Source of the DNA: BJGO01 sp039810885
GTDB taxonomy: Bacteria; Bacteroidota; Bacteroidia; Chitinophagales; UBA10324
Direction: 5' to 3'
Length of the DNA stretch: 64,000 nucleotides
Assembly: GCA_039810885.1 (NCBI GenBank)
Contig: JBDHXV010000001.1
Span: forward strand, 1-64,000
In this document: positions 44,007-52,842 of the stretch, one piece after another
How the letters are laid out: every line of letters begins with the position of its first letter
Numbering within the stretch: position 1 is the first letter of the stretch
The notes under the pieces: model-generated
Seen by the model: only the letters and a program-made list of their open reading frames with translations
What the model was told of the DNA's origin: nothing
Database searches by the model: none
Translations under genes and position numbers: made by a program

Positions 44007-45146
44007 ATGTCTAAAATCATATTGTTAGGAACAGCTCATCCTTTACGCGGTGGATTGGCATCTTATAATGAGCGTTTAGCCGGTGAACTTATAGCTAAAG
44101 GCCATGACGTGAGCATTTATACTTTTCGCCTGCAATACCCTTCTGTTTTATTTCCCGGAAAGACACAATTCAGCACATCGCCTCCTCCGAAAGAGATTGA
44201 CATAAAGGTTGTAGTCAATTCAATTAACCCGTGGAATTGGCTTAAAATAGGTAAAGAAATAGCACAGTCGAAGCCGGACATCTTAATAACTAAATATTGG
44301 TTGCCCTTTATGGCTCCTTGCCTTGGAACAATATGCCGGCTTGTTCGAAAGAATAAGCATACAAAAGTGATTTGCATTCTTGATAATTTAATTCCTCATG
44401 AGAAACGTATCGGCGATGAGTCTTTAACACGGTATTTTATGAGAAGCATTGATGCTTGTATTGCACAATCTTCGTCCGTGTTTCAAGAGATTAATGTATT
44501 TTCCAAAGAACTTCCCAGAAAATTAAATCCTCATCCCATTTTCGACAATTTCGGAGATGAAGTCAGTAGAGAGGATGCTCTTGCTCATCTACAACTCGAC
44601 TCGTCCTACAAATATGTTCTGTTCTTTGGGTTCATTCGCGACTATAAAGGGCTTGATATTATTCTAAAAGCTTTTGCTTTGTTAAAGTCTAGCGATACAT
44701 CTGTGAAACTAATCGTAGCAGGTGAGTTTTATAGCGATCCCCAGCCCTATCTGGATATAATAAGATCATTGGATTTAAGTAATCACGTTATTTTAAAAAC
44801 AGATTTTATCCCTGATGAAGAGGTTCGCTATTATTTCTGTGCCGCAAATATTGTAGCGCAGCCCTATAAGCATGCAACGCAGAGTGGTGTTACGCAGATT
44901 TGCTATCACTTTAATAGACCTATGCTTGTAACCAATGTAGGCGGGCTACCCGAGATCGTGCCCAATGGTAAAGTGGGCTATGTCACTGAGGCAAATGAAC
45001 ATGCTGTTGCCGATGCCCTGAGTGACTTTTTTTTGAAACAACGTGAAAGCGAATTTTCTAACAATGTGAAAACGGAAAAGATTAAATACGCTTGGTCAAC
45101 CATGGTCGATTCAATAATTGAGTTATCAGAGCAGGTTAAAAGATAA
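44007..45146 (+). CDS. GT-B glycosyltransferase lacking the E-x7-E motif
   Basis: A GT4-like sugar transferase of 379 residues. The ATG at 44007 (MSKIILLG) is preferred over an in-frame TTG nine bases earlier that falls in a TTCCTTTGC promoter-like box. The N-terminus TAHPLRGGLASYNERLAGEL and a Rossmann-like C-half (VLFFGFIRDYKGLDIILKAF, VILKTDFIPDEEVRYYF) are clear. The donor-site segment reads ATQSGVTQICYHFNRPMLVTNVGGLPEIV, where the usual two glutamates of E-x7-E are missing. This variant recurs in Bacteroidota enzymes and should be active with a different donor site. Sugar and acceptor unknown. Confidence 0.87.
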   Translation: MSKIILLGTAHPLRGGLASYNERLAGELIAKGHDVSIYTFRLQYPSVLFPGKTQFSTSPPPKEIDIKVVVNSINPWNWLKIGKEIAQSKPDILITKYWLPFMAPCLGTICRLVRKNKHTKVICILDNLIPHEKRIGDESLTRYFMRSIDACIAQSSSVFQEINVFSKELPRKLNPHPIFDNFGDEVSREDALAHLQLDSSYKYVLFFGFIRDYKGLDIILKAFALLKSSDTSVKLIVAGEFYSDPQPYLDIIRSLDLSNHVILKTDFIPDEEVRYYFCAANIVAQPYKHATQSGVTQICYHFNRPMLVTNVGGLPEIVPNGKVGYVTEANEHAVADALSDFFLKQRESEFSNNVKTEKIKYAWSTMVDSIIELSEQVKR

Positions 45147-45149
45147 ACT

Positions 45150-46754
45150 TTACTTCTTCTGTTTCATCAACGATTTCACGTATTCAATAGAAGCAATTAA
45201 ATCAACGTTCTCAGGGTCGTTTACCAATGCTTTTTCAAAACTGCTGATAGCTTCAGGATAATTTTTAAGTTTAATGTAATAATTACCAAAGTATTGATAG
45301 GCCTCGTTCAGTTCTTTTTTGTATTTCACCGGATCGGTATTACCTAATTCAATTACTTTAGCATAATAAGGAGATGCAAGCCCTGCCGGAGTTTCCTGCT
45401 TATCTAAACTCTGATTGCATCGTGCACGCCAGAGGTAGCCTTGAACCCATACAGAAGAAAGTTCGGTAACTTTCAAAAAGGCAGTATCGGCTTTTGCATA
45501 AGCCGAATCAAAGTAATATGCCCGACCTAATGTAAAATAATCCTGTATGGTAGGTTTAGACATAGATTTAATCTTCAAATCATAGAAGTAGGCTGCCTTC
45601 TTAAAATTCTTAGCTTGATAAAACGTAGTGGCTATCTCTCCTATTAATTCTCTTTTACTTGTATCAATAGAAGCGGCCTTTTCATAGTTGATAATCATAA
45701 GTGAATCGTTGCCTTTCTTTTGATACAACTTACCTAAATATTCATAATCTGAACCCAAAATGCGCTTAGGGTCGGCCTTGCTAAAAAACAAGTTCATCGC
45801 TTGAATCCCTTTATCATAATCACCGGTTTCATAGTAGCTATATCCTGCTATGCGATACATCATATATTTATCGGGCTGGCTCTTTATGACTTCATTAATC
45901 TGATTTAATGCACCGCTATAATCTTTGTTGAGAAAAAGAAGTTGAGCGTGTTGGTAAAGAATATTGACATCAATGTCTGCTAATTTCATATACTTCTCAT
46001 AAGATTCTTTTGCTTTTTCATATTGTCCTGTAGCATAATATAATTCAGATATTCCTTTTAATGCGGGAGCATATTCGGCATTGGCACTTAATGCCTTCTG
46101 AAACGCAGTTAATGACTCGTTATATTTTCTGGCATACGTCCATACAATACCAATTTTACACTGAGCTGCATAGAGAGCTGGATTATATTGTAAGGCAAGT
46201 TCATAGTTGTTTACAGCATCACCTCCTTTTAGTAATTGAAAAAATGCATCACCAAGCATCATATAAACTTCTGCATTCTTGTAGTTGATTTCCTGACTTT
46301 TCTTTAATTGTACAATAGCTTCTTCTGCATTAGGGTTGTTTTGATTCAAATAAGCGTCAGCCACCCACAGATAGTAATTTACGTCTTTATTTCCTGCTAT
46401 AGATTTTGCCTGTTTAAAATATTCTAAGGCTTTTGCATTGTCTTTATTGTGTAATGCTATTTTAGCTAAGCCACAATAGTTAGGTGCATACTTCGCATTT
46501 GCTGAAATGCCTGCTTGATAAGCAAGAGCAGCAGAATCATATTTTGAGACATAGCATAACGAATTGCCCCAATAGTAGTATGCTTCCGCATTAGTCGGTT
46601 CATGCTTACAAACTTCAGCATATAAATGAGATGCCGTAGCATAATTTTGGTTTTGGTAGGCTTTAGCAGCTTCGCTTAATTGTGCACTTGCACTAAAGGC
46701 CATTAATAGGTATCCGGTAAATAAACTCAGGTTCAGTATCGTTTTGTGCTTCAT
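45150..46754 (-). CDS. Secreted TPR protein, last gene of the TonB operon
   Basis: 534 residues: signal peptide (about 1-24, ending ASAQ), then nearly continuous tetratricopeptide repeats of 34 residues, with the family pattern seen many times (AEAYYYWGNSLCYVSKYDSAALAYQAGI; APNYCGLAKIALHNKDNAKALEYF; AEVYMMLGDAFFQLLKGGDAVNNYELAL; and so on to YFGNYYIKLKNYPEAISSFEKALVNDP). I count about 12 repeats. It starts 10 bases after the PstS-like gene and closes the exbB-exbD-exbD-tonB run. Its place there suggests a periplasmic scaffold linked to TonB function, but no direct evidence exists in the sequence. Confidence 0.88.
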   Translation of the reverse strand: MKHKTILNLSLFTGYLLMAFSASAQLSEAAKAYQNQNYATASHLYAEVCKHEPTNAEAYYYWGNSLCYVSKYDSAALAYQAGISANAKYAPNYCGLAKIALHNKDNAKALEYFKQAKSIAGNKDVNYYLWVADAYLNQNNPNAEEAIVQLKKSQEINYKNAEVYMMLGDAFFQLLKGGDAVNNYELALQYNPALYAAQCKIGIVWTYARKYNESLTAFQKALSANAEYAPALKGISELYYATGQYEKAKESYEKYMKLADIDVNILYQHAQLLFLNKDYSGALNQINEVIKSQPDKYMMYRIAGYSYYETGDYDKGIQAMNLFFSKADPKRILGSDYEYLGKLYQKKGNDSLMIINYEKAASIDTSKRELIGEIATTFYQAKNFKKAAYFYDLKIKSMSKPTIQDYFTLGRAYYFDSAYAKADTAFLKVTELSSVWVQGYLWRARCNQSLDKQETPAGLASPYYAKVIELGNTDPVKYKKELNEAYQYFGNYYIKLKNYPEAISSFEKALVNDPENVDLIASIEYVKSLMKQKK

Positions 46755-46764
46755 GACTTATTAA

Positions 46765-47679
46765 TTATTCAAATGATTTTCTAATTTCTATAACTCGTAC
46801 AGGGTCTTTAGCAGGTTTCAGGCCAATTTTATCAATAATAGTCATGCCTATATCCGATGTGATAAAGGCGGCAAACCCGGTTGCTAGTCCGTTTGTGCCC
46901 TCGCCGCTGATTAAATAAAGATTACGTAGAAACGGATAGGAGCCATCTTTTATATGCTCGGCATCGGGCTTTAAGTATTGATATGGCTTTTGATTTCTCG
47001 ATATCGCAATAATGTGTAGTCCCTCTAAACGGCTGCGCACCTGCTCATCTCCAGTATCGCTGATATGATTCACTGCCAACACCCCTATGGCGGTATTATT
47101 ATTTCTCACATAGTCGAACACTTCAGTTGCCGAATTTAATGCATAACAATTTTTACCAAGTTCTTGGCCCATCAGAATAGAGTCGCGGAGATAGGATGCC
47201 GTACCGGTGTTGTTTTTATCAAATACTACGTTAAAGTTATTCTTAGATCTTTCATTGGGTTTCCCGGTTATCAATATATTCAGCATTTCTTGCTCCGTAT
47301 ATGTTGAGTCTATATTGGCACTGCATATAAAGGCAATTGCATCTGCCGCAAAAGGAATTACCTTAATGTAATATCCTCTGTCCTTTATTCCTTTCAATTC
47401 ATCGTTTGTTAGTTGGCGTGAAATACAAATCAGAGGTGTTGTGCCAAGACTAAATTCCTGCACTGCATCCGCTTCGGTAGTGAACTTTAGCTTGATGGTT
47501 GCATTTTTATAAGTGTGTTCAAAAACTTTTTTCAACGTAGTAAACAAGGGTGTGTAGGCATCATCAACTACAACATTAACCATACCTGATGCGGGCGTAT
47601 TCGTATTCTGTAAGCTTTTATTATTTGGTGTACATGCACAAACAAGGAATAAAAGGATGAAAGGAGCTAATCTATGCAT
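46765..47679 (-). CDS. PstS-like phosphate-binding lipoprotein in the TonB operon
   Basis: A periplasmic-binding-protein fold (PBP type 2) lipoprotein with lipobox LVCAC. Motifs shared with PstS: VNVVVDDAYTPLFTTLKKVFEHTYKNATIKLKF near the start, a GTASYLRDSIL segment and YVRNNNTAIGVLAV. No pstCAB genes adjoin, so it is not part of a standard phosphate ABC importer. The ATG at 47679 overlaps the stop of the small membrane gene (TGATG); a TTG one codon earlier is less likely. It may sense or carry an anion for the TonB system. The ligand is unknown. Confidence 0.85.
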   Translation of the reverse strand: MHRLAPFILLFLVCACTPNNKSLQNTNTPASGMVNVVVDDAYTPLFTTLKKVFEHTYKNATIKLKFTTEADAVQEFSLGTTPLICISRQLTNDELKGIKDRGYYIKVIPFAADAIAFICSANIDSTYTEQEMLNILITGKPNERSKNNFNVVFDKNNTGTASYLRDSILMGQELGKNCYALNSATEVFDYVRNNNTAIGVLAVNHISDTGDEQVRSRLEGLHIIAISRNQKPYQYLKPDAEHIKDGSYPFLRNLYLISGEGTNGLATGFAAFITSDIGMTIIDKIGLKPAKDPVRVIEIRKSFE

Positions 47680-47888
47680 CAATCTCTTCTTTTTCGACTG
47701 AAAAACTTTTGATAAAACATCACAGAACGAAATGTTGCATAAATCAGAAGTAATATTCCAAAACCGACACGCTGTGTGTCATTGAAATAAGGTTTAAAGT
47801 AGCTGCCAAATATAAAAACAAGACCTAAGCCGATATATACAAGGAGTATGCTTGCCTGAAAATAAAACATGAACGGGCGACTATGCAT
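47679..47888 (-). CDS. Small two-helix membrane protein in the TonB operon
   Basis: 69 residues with two predicted membrane helices (about 9-28, FYFQASILLVYIGLGLVFIF; about 40-57, RVGFGILLLIYATFRSVMFY) and a basic C-terminus (KFFSRKRRD). That gives a hairpin with both ends probably in the cytoplasm. It starts 11 bases after tonB ends, and its stop overlaps the start of the PstS-like gene, so it is part of the operon. I do not recognise a family. Similar small ORFs may be missed in other genomes; an accessory subunit of the ExbB/ExbD motor is possible but unproven. Confidence 0.75.
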   Translation of the reverse strand: MHSRPFMFYFQASILLVYIGLGLVFIFGSYFKPYFNDTQRVGFGILLLIYATFRSVMFYQKFFSRKRRD

Positions 47889-47899
47889 AGCCCTTCAGC

Positions 47900-48706
47900 T
47901 TATTCTGATGCAAGTTTGAAGGTAACCGGCAAGTTAAAGAAAACGGGCACAGCTACACCGTTTTGCTTGCCTGCAGTCCATTTAGGCATATTTTTGACAA
48001 CGCGAATTGCTTCATCTGTGCATCCTCCTTTAACGTCACGCAATACTTTAATCTCACTGATGGCACCATCAGAACCGACAACAAATTGTAAAACTACGGT
48101 TCCTTCAATTCCATTTTCGCGTGCTGCAGCCGGATATCGAATGTTCTTGTATAGATATTCCTGCAAGGCCTGTTCGCCTCCTGGAAATGAAGGCATTTGT
48201 TCTACGAACATCAGAGGTTTTGTCGGTGGTGGTTCAGTAACTGTTACCGGTGCGTCATTAAAGCTTACTTCTGCATTTGGGTCTATCTGAGTTGTTGTAG
48301 TTCCGGGATCAACATTTTTTAAATCCTGTAAAACAGGTGGTTCTTCATTTTGTGGCACTTCCTCATCCGGTTTAATTACCGGTGGTGTAAATCTAATAGT
48401 CTTAGGTGGTGGTGGCGGCAGGTCCGGTGGTGGTGGCGGGGGTGTTGTTTTATCCAATGGCGGAGGGGCTGCCAGTTTAGTTACGTCAACCACATTGAGC
48501 GGTTTTTTCGTCTCTATCTGTTTTTCGAGCAGTTCTTTAATAAAAGGGATGCTGAAAGCGAACAAAATCAAAAAAATACCGAGGAGTGTGGCACGGGTAA
48601 TATTCTTGTTGTAGATTTTTCTCAGGTAGTAGGCCCCGTACTGTTTATTTCTACCTTCGAATATGATGTCGTTTAGGTCTGCCTGTAAGATTTTGTCGAG
48701 TTGCAT
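47900..48706 (-). CDS. tonB: Energy transducer TonB
   Basis: Links the inner-membrane proton motor to outer-membrane receptors. The N-terminus is cytoplasmic (about 1-38), with one membrane helix at about 38-57 (LLGIFLILFAFSIPFI). A Pro/Lys/Glu-rich periplasmic spacer follows (about 70-165, including PPPPPPDLPPPPPK). The C-terminal TonB domain is at about 175-268 (MPSFPGGEQALQEYLYKNIRYPAAARENGIEGTVVLQFVVGSDGAI...AGKQNGVAVPVFFNLPVTF), with the YP box for receptor contact. Encoded after two exbD genes with short gaps. The GGT-rich look of the DNA near 48.4 kb is this proline linker. Confidence 0.95.
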   Translation of the reverse strand: MQLDKILQADLNDIIFEGRNKQYGAYYLRKIYNKNITRATLLGIFLILFAFSIPFIKELLEKQIETKKPLNVVDVTKLAAPPPLDKTTPPPPPPDLPPPPPKTIRFTPPVIKPDEEVPQNEEPPVLQDLKNVDPGTTTTQIDPNAEVSFNDAPVTVTEPPPTKPLMFVEQMPSFPGGEQALQEYLYKNIRYPAAARENGIEGTVVLQFVVGSDGAISEIKVLRDVKGGCTDEAIRVVKNMPKWTAGKQNGVAVPVFFNLPVTFKLASE

Positions 48707-48740
48707 GGTTGTTGTTTTAGTTAAGATGCACTAATTGCTT

Positions 48741-49295
48741 TTATTCCACAGGTGGTAACATATTTTTTTCTTCGGGAGTAATGTCAACAATAGCATATCG
48801 TTGTATGCCGGCAATTTTCATTTCATCGAGCACATCCACTACGTGGCCGAACTGGGCATCATCAATTGCTTTTATGAGAATAACCGGCCCTACTTCTTTT
48901 TTACCTTCGGCACGTTGCTTGGCCTTTGTTTCCGTATCAAAGTCAATGAGTACTTTGCGCAGTCCATTTGCTGAATAATTAGTTTGTTCTACCACAGGGC
49001 TTTCGCTAATTCCTTTATAATAAAATAAACGATTGCGTTGTGCAATTATTACAGTCATAGCCTCCGACGCTTTAACTTTAGTTTGACTCGCGGTGTCTTC
49101 CGGCTTCGGTTTTTCGGGCATAATAACTTCCATAGCATTCGGCTTGTTGAATGTGGTTGTTAACATGAAGAAAGTAACCAGCAGGAATGCCAAGTCAACC
49201 ATGGGGGTCATATCTATTTTAGTAGATACTTTTTTAGAGCGTACTCCCTTCTTTTTCTTTCCGTGGCCTTCCGACGAGGTATCGAGTTCTGCCAT
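48741..49295 (-). CDS. exbD: ExbD/TolR biopolymer transport protein (second copy in operon)
   Basis: Proton-channel subunit of the TonB motor. A basic cytoplasmic N-terminus (GKKKKGVRSKK) leads into one membrane helix (about 32-53, MVDLAFLLVTFFMLTTTF). Asp34 is in the position of the proton-carrying Asp25 of E. coli ExbD. The periplasmic part (about 60-184) is longer than in E. coli (184 versus 141 residues). It contains a Lys/Glu-rich insert (LIDFDTETKAKQRAEGKKEVGPVILIKAIDDAQFGHVVDVLDEM). The gaps to the neighbouring genes are 34 and 37 bases. Confidence 0.93.
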   Translation of the reverse strand: MAELDTSSEGHGKKKKGVRSKKVSTKIDMTPMVDLAFLLVTFFMLTTTFNKPNAMEVIMPEKPKPEDTASQTKVKASEAMTVIIAQRNRLFYYKGISESPVVEQTNYSANGLRKVLIDFDTETKAKQRAEGKKEVGPVILIKAIDDAQFGHVVDVLDEMKIAGIQRYAIVDITPEEKNMLPPVE

Positions 49296-49332
49296 TTATT
49301 ATCAGTTTCTTTGATTGTTTATATAAAATTGG

Positions 49333-49947
49333 TTAGGGCTGAGGCGCAGCATTAGGTTCGGATTTTTCACTTGTGATTAAGCTGAAACGATTAATGTTCT
49401 GGTCTTGTAGAATTTGAATAATTCGCTTCACCTTACCATACTGAGACATATTATCGGCTTTAATAACAATGATAGAACTCGGATTGGCCGCACGAGACAG
49501 AATGATCCAGTAGTTCAATTCATTGTTGATTGAGTCAATCGGTATTCCCTTTTGGTCAAAATCCTTTCTTGCTTCGGGGTCTGTGTCGAGGTAGGCCCTC
49601 ATTTCATTCATCGGAACACCCATCATTCCTAAAACCGCAAATGTGTTGATTTCATCTTGTGAAAAATCAATGTCATACTTCTTTCCCATTTGATAAATGA
49701 GTGTTTGACGGTTGTATTTTCCATCGAAGTTGAAAAATACACGACCATCATTGGCAACGATAATAGTGGTTTTGTCTTTTTCCGGCACTTTAAATTGTGA
49801 GGTGGATTTTGGATTCTCCACTTTCACCGGCTCATCAGGCGCAAACTTTGTAGTAAGCATAAAAAACGTAACCAACAGAAACGCCATATCCACCATTGGG
49901 GTCATATCAATGGAGATTGCTTTGCGCGGTATCTTAACCTTTGGCAT
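49333..49947 (-). CDS. exbD: ExbD/TolR biopolymer transport protein (first copy in operon)
   Basis: A paralogue of the next gene, with the same helix and proton Asp (D20 in DMTPMVDMAFLLVTFFMLTT) but a shorter cytoplasmic tail (MPKVKIPRKAISI). Its larger periplasmic domain contains an insert (about 85-150) with an Asp-rich section (MNEMRAYLDTDPEARKDFDQKG) and then the usual SSIIVIKADNMSQYGKVKRIIQILQDQ end. Having two unlike ExbD proteins suggests a mixed ExbD dimer in one ExbB pentamer. That is common in Bacteroidota; the stoichiometry here is inference. Confidence 0.93.
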   Translation of the reverse strand: MPKVKIPRKAISIDMTPMVDMAFLLVTFFMLTTKFAPDEPVKVENPKSTSQFKVPEKDKTTIIVANDGRVFFNFDGKYNRQTLIYQMGKKYDIDFSQDEINTFAVLGMMGVPMNEMRAYLDTDPEARKDFDQKGIPIDSINNELNYWIILSRAANPSSIIVIKADNMSQYGKVKRIIQILQDQNINRFSLITSEKSEPNAAPQP

Positions 49948-49971
49948 TTGTAGTTGTTTGGTTAGTTAGGT

Positions 49972-50766
49972 TTAATGTTTTGATGCAAAGTTTTGTGAGA
50001 TGGAATAACCTGCTTCATCAATAGCGTAGGTCATATCATCAATGCTACCTGTGAAATAATTATACATAATAATTGCTAATGCAGAGGTACCGATTCCGAG
50101 TGCAGTATTGATAAGCGCTTCTGAGATACCGGTTGATAGAGCTACGGCATCGGGAGCGCCTGCTGTTGCAAGCGCCGCAAATGCACGAATCATTCCTAAT
50201 ACGGTTCCGAACAGGCCTATAAGGGTTCCTATTGGAGCTAAAGTAGCTATCACCGACAAGTTCTTTTGCAGCATAGGTAATTCCAAAGCGGTTGATTCTT
50301 CTACTTCTTGCTGAATGGCCAATAACTTTTGGTCTTTACTCATCTGAGCATCCTTACTCATCGCTTCATATTTTTCCAAGCCGGAAAGTATCACATTCGC
50401 AACAGAGCCTTTTTGTTTATTACATTCATCTTTAGCTGATTTTGTGTCGTTATTGGTCAGATGATATTGAATACGTTTAACAAAAGAGGCAATGCTGCCC
50501 TTTCCGTTAGCTTTACGAATGGTGATAAAACGCTCGAGTGAGAATACGATAACCATCATGGCCATAGACATCAATACTGGTACAATGTATCCTCCCTTGA
50601 AAACCACACCAAGATAGTTGCCTTGCTTAGGATTGTTATCCGGATTATTATCGATGAAATTTGTTGGGTTGCCCAGGATATACATAAAAATGAGAACAGC
50701 TACCACGAAACACAATGGTATAACGATAGCAGCAAAAATGGATGAGAGGTCTGTTTTTTTCTCCAT
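49972..50766 (-). CDS. exbB: ExbB/MotA/TolQ proton channel protein
   Basis: The pentameric motor scaffold, 264 residues. An N-terminal helix (about 12-32), a second helix after a periplasmic loop (GGYIVPVLMSMAMMVIVFSLERF) and two C-terminal helices are visible (LSVIATLAPIGTLIGLFGTVLGMIRAF; ALINTALGIGTSALAIIMYNYF). The conserved TxxGLFGTVxGM motif in the third helix is clear. First gene of the operon, with a well-formed promoter about 60 bases upstream. A C-terminal cytoplasmic tail (about 245-264) is short. Confidence 0.95.
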   Translation of the reverse strand: MEKKTDLSSIFAAIVIPLCFVVAVLIFMYILGNPTNFIDNNPDNNPKQGNYLGVVFKGGYIVPVLMSMAMMVIVFSLERFITIRKANGKGSIASFVKRIQYHLTNNDTKSAKDECNKQKGSVANVILSGLEKYEAMSKDAQMSKDQKLLAIQQEVEESTALELPMLQKNLSVIATLAPIGTLIGLFGTVLGMIRAFAALATAGAPDAVALSTGISEALINTALGIGTSALAIIMYNYFTGSIDDMTYAIDEAGYSISQNFASKH

Positions 50767-50825
50767 GTTGGTTTAATTGGTTTATTAAATTTTAAATAAT
50801 GTGTTTTCTATTTTTTTGAGATTGG

Positions 50826-50854
50826 CAAATATAATTTTAAAATGATGTCAGCAA
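50826..50854 (-). promoter_or_regulatory. Promoter of the exbB-exbD-exbD-tonB operon
   Basis: On minus: TTG (50852-50854) in TTTTG, an 18-base spacer, then TATATTTG (50826-50833) followed by CC. This is the best-formed Bacteroidota promoter in the window, with the same spacing as that of the M13 peptidase gene. The leader is about 55 bases. Confidence 0.65.
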
Positions 50855-50924
50855 AACGCTCCTAATTTTTTTTTATTCTTTGTTAATAATCTGTTTTTAC
50901 AATTCGCTTACAATTCACTCCTAT

Positions 50925-52604
50925 TTATTTAGTGGGCAGTCCTATAAAGGCGTATTTCCATCCGTAGTATATAACATGCGCTGCTGCAAATATGAGGGAG
51001 AAATAGTAGAGTATCTGATCTTCACCATTGGAATCATAATGATGCAATATTGCCACAATAAAAAGCAGAACAGCTAAGAGCAAGCCGGTGTAACCTATAA
51101 TACGTCTTTCTTTAATGCTGCGTTGATGCTCTGTGTACAGTGATTTTTTAAATCCATACGCAGCAAACACATCTATCCCAATCATCATCCAAACAATTAA
51201 CCGAACCCATGTATCTAAGGGAAGAAATACCATCATAAATAAACACGTTATTATTCCCAAAATAGGGACTAATGGAACTAAGGGCGTTTTAAAAGAACGT
51301 GGAGCGTCAGGCATTGTGCGGCGTAGTACAATAATTCCAATACACACTAAAATGAATGCGAATAATGTCCCTATGCTTGTCATCTCACCGACTACACGAG
51401 CCGGAACAAATGCCGCAAATAAGCTTACAAAAAGCATAAACACCATATTATTCTTTGCCGGGGTTCGATACTTAGGGTGAACTTCACTAAATATAGGTGG
51501 TATTAAGCCATCGCGACTCATACTAAAGAACACCCTACTCTGACCCATTAACATAACTAAAATTACCGATGAGTAGCCGGCCAAAATAGCAATGAGTATC
51601 GCTTTGTTTAACCAGGGATAAGCCGGAGTAATAGTTCCTGCTGCATTGGGCTGCCCCATCTGGTCTATGGCTACTGCCACGGGAGCTATTCCATCCTGTC
51701 CACGGAATAACTCATAATTAGCAACGCCCGTCATAACGTGAGCAAACAAAATATAGAGTACCGTACAGATAGCTAGAGATACCAAAATGCCGATAGGCAT
51801 ATCTCGTTTAGGGTTTTTTGCTTCTTGTGCTGCCGTACTCACCGCATCAAAACCGATGTAGGCAAAAAAGACAATTGCTGCTGCACGCACCACACCGCTA
51901 ATACCAAACTCACCGAATTTACCGGTGTTTTCAGGAATGTAATTATTGAAATTTTCTGGTCGTATATAATGCCATCCCAAAGCAATAAAAATGAGTACTA
52001 CAGACACTTTTAACAATACAATGAGTGCATTTACAAAAGCGGATTCTTTAGTGCCACGCATCAAAATACTCGACATCAACATAATAATCAAAACGGCAGG
52101 CATGTTAATAATACCGTTTACCACCGTGCCATCACTTAACGTTTGCACATCAAACGGGCTCATCGTTAAAGCACTTGGAATATGAATATCGTAATAGGAT
52201 AAGAATTTGACTAAATACCTTGACCAACTGACGCCTACCGTTGCAGCCCCAACGGCATACTCTAACACTAAATCCCAGCCGATAATCCAGGCGACATACT
52301 TCCCTAAAGTAGCAAACGAATAAGTGTAGGCACTCCCCGCTACAGGAATCATGCTGGCAAACTCGGCATAACATAATCCGGCAAATGCACAACCAATAGC
52401 CGCTATTACAAAAGATAGTGTAATTGCCGGCCCGGCATTATTTGCAGCAGCCATACCGGTTATACTAAACAAGCCTGCACCGATTATAGCTCCAATGCCC
52501 AACATCACTAATGCTGTAGCAGATAAAGTGCGTTTAAGTCCTTTCTCAGACTCTGATGCTTCAGCTAATAAATCCTTTAAGGGTTTTTTTGAAAATAATG
52601 ACAT
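50925..52604 (-). CDS. Amino acid permease (APC superfamily, cationic type)
   Basis: A 559-residue transporter with about 14 membrane helices. The first helix holds the APC consensus GIGAIIGAGLFSITGMAAANNAGPAITLSFVIAAIGCAFAGLCYAEFASMIPVAGSAYTY. WIIGWDLVLEYAVGAATVGVSWS and the loop AAQEAKNPKRDMPIGI (helix 6-7) mark the cationic amino acid transporter (CAT) group. The C-terminal extra helices also fit CAT. The substrate may be Lys/Arg or, as often in bacteria, other amino acids. It is a single gene on the same strand as exbB but upstream of the exbB promoter, so regulated apart from it. Confidence 0.92.
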   Translation of the reverse strand: MSLFSKKPLKDLLAEASESEKGLKRTLSATALVMLGIGAIIGAGLFSITGMAAANNAGPAITLSFVIAAIGCAFAGLCYAEFASMIPVAGSAYTYSFATLGKYVAWIIGWDLVLEYAVGAATVGVSWSRYLVKFLSYYDIHIPSALTMSPFDVQTLSDGTVVNGIINMPAVLIIMLMSSILMRGTKESAFVNALIVLLKVSVVLIFIALGWHYIRPENFNNYIPENTGKFGEFGISGVVRAAAIVFFAYIGFDAVSTAAQEAKNPKRDMPIGILVSLAICTVLYILFAHVMTGVANYELFRGQDGIAPVAVAIDQMGQPNAAGTITPAYPWLNKAILIAILAGYSSVILVMLMGQSRVFFSMSRDGLIPPIFSEVHPKYRTPAKNNMVFMLFVSLFAAFVPARVVGEMTSIGTLFAFILVCIGIIVLRRTMPDAPRSFKTPLVPLVPILGIITCLFMMVFLPLDTWVRLIVWMMIGIDVFAAYGFKKSLYTEHQRSIKERRIIGYTGLLLAVLLFIVAILHHYDSNGEDQILYYFSLIFAAAHVIYYGWKYAFIGLPTK

Positions 52605-52842
52605 AGGGTTCGATGAGATTTGAGCGGTAAAATAGCTTAATTGATGGGATTGTAAAGAAACATTTTATCTGGTGAATTTATATCAGATTGAGTAAACACA
52701 AACGATTGTATTCTTTTTCACGAACACCTATGCCTTATGTACAGATGCAAAAAATAATTTTTTGCCAAATGTATTTTTAATTTAATTCAATCGCACTTTT
52801 GCAAAATAGTTTCTTAAATTATGCTCAAACCATTTGTAAACA

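Noticed and set aside
48380..48480. GGT-rich stretch looking like a simple repeat
   Set aside because: It encodes the proline-rich spacer of TonB on the minus strand.
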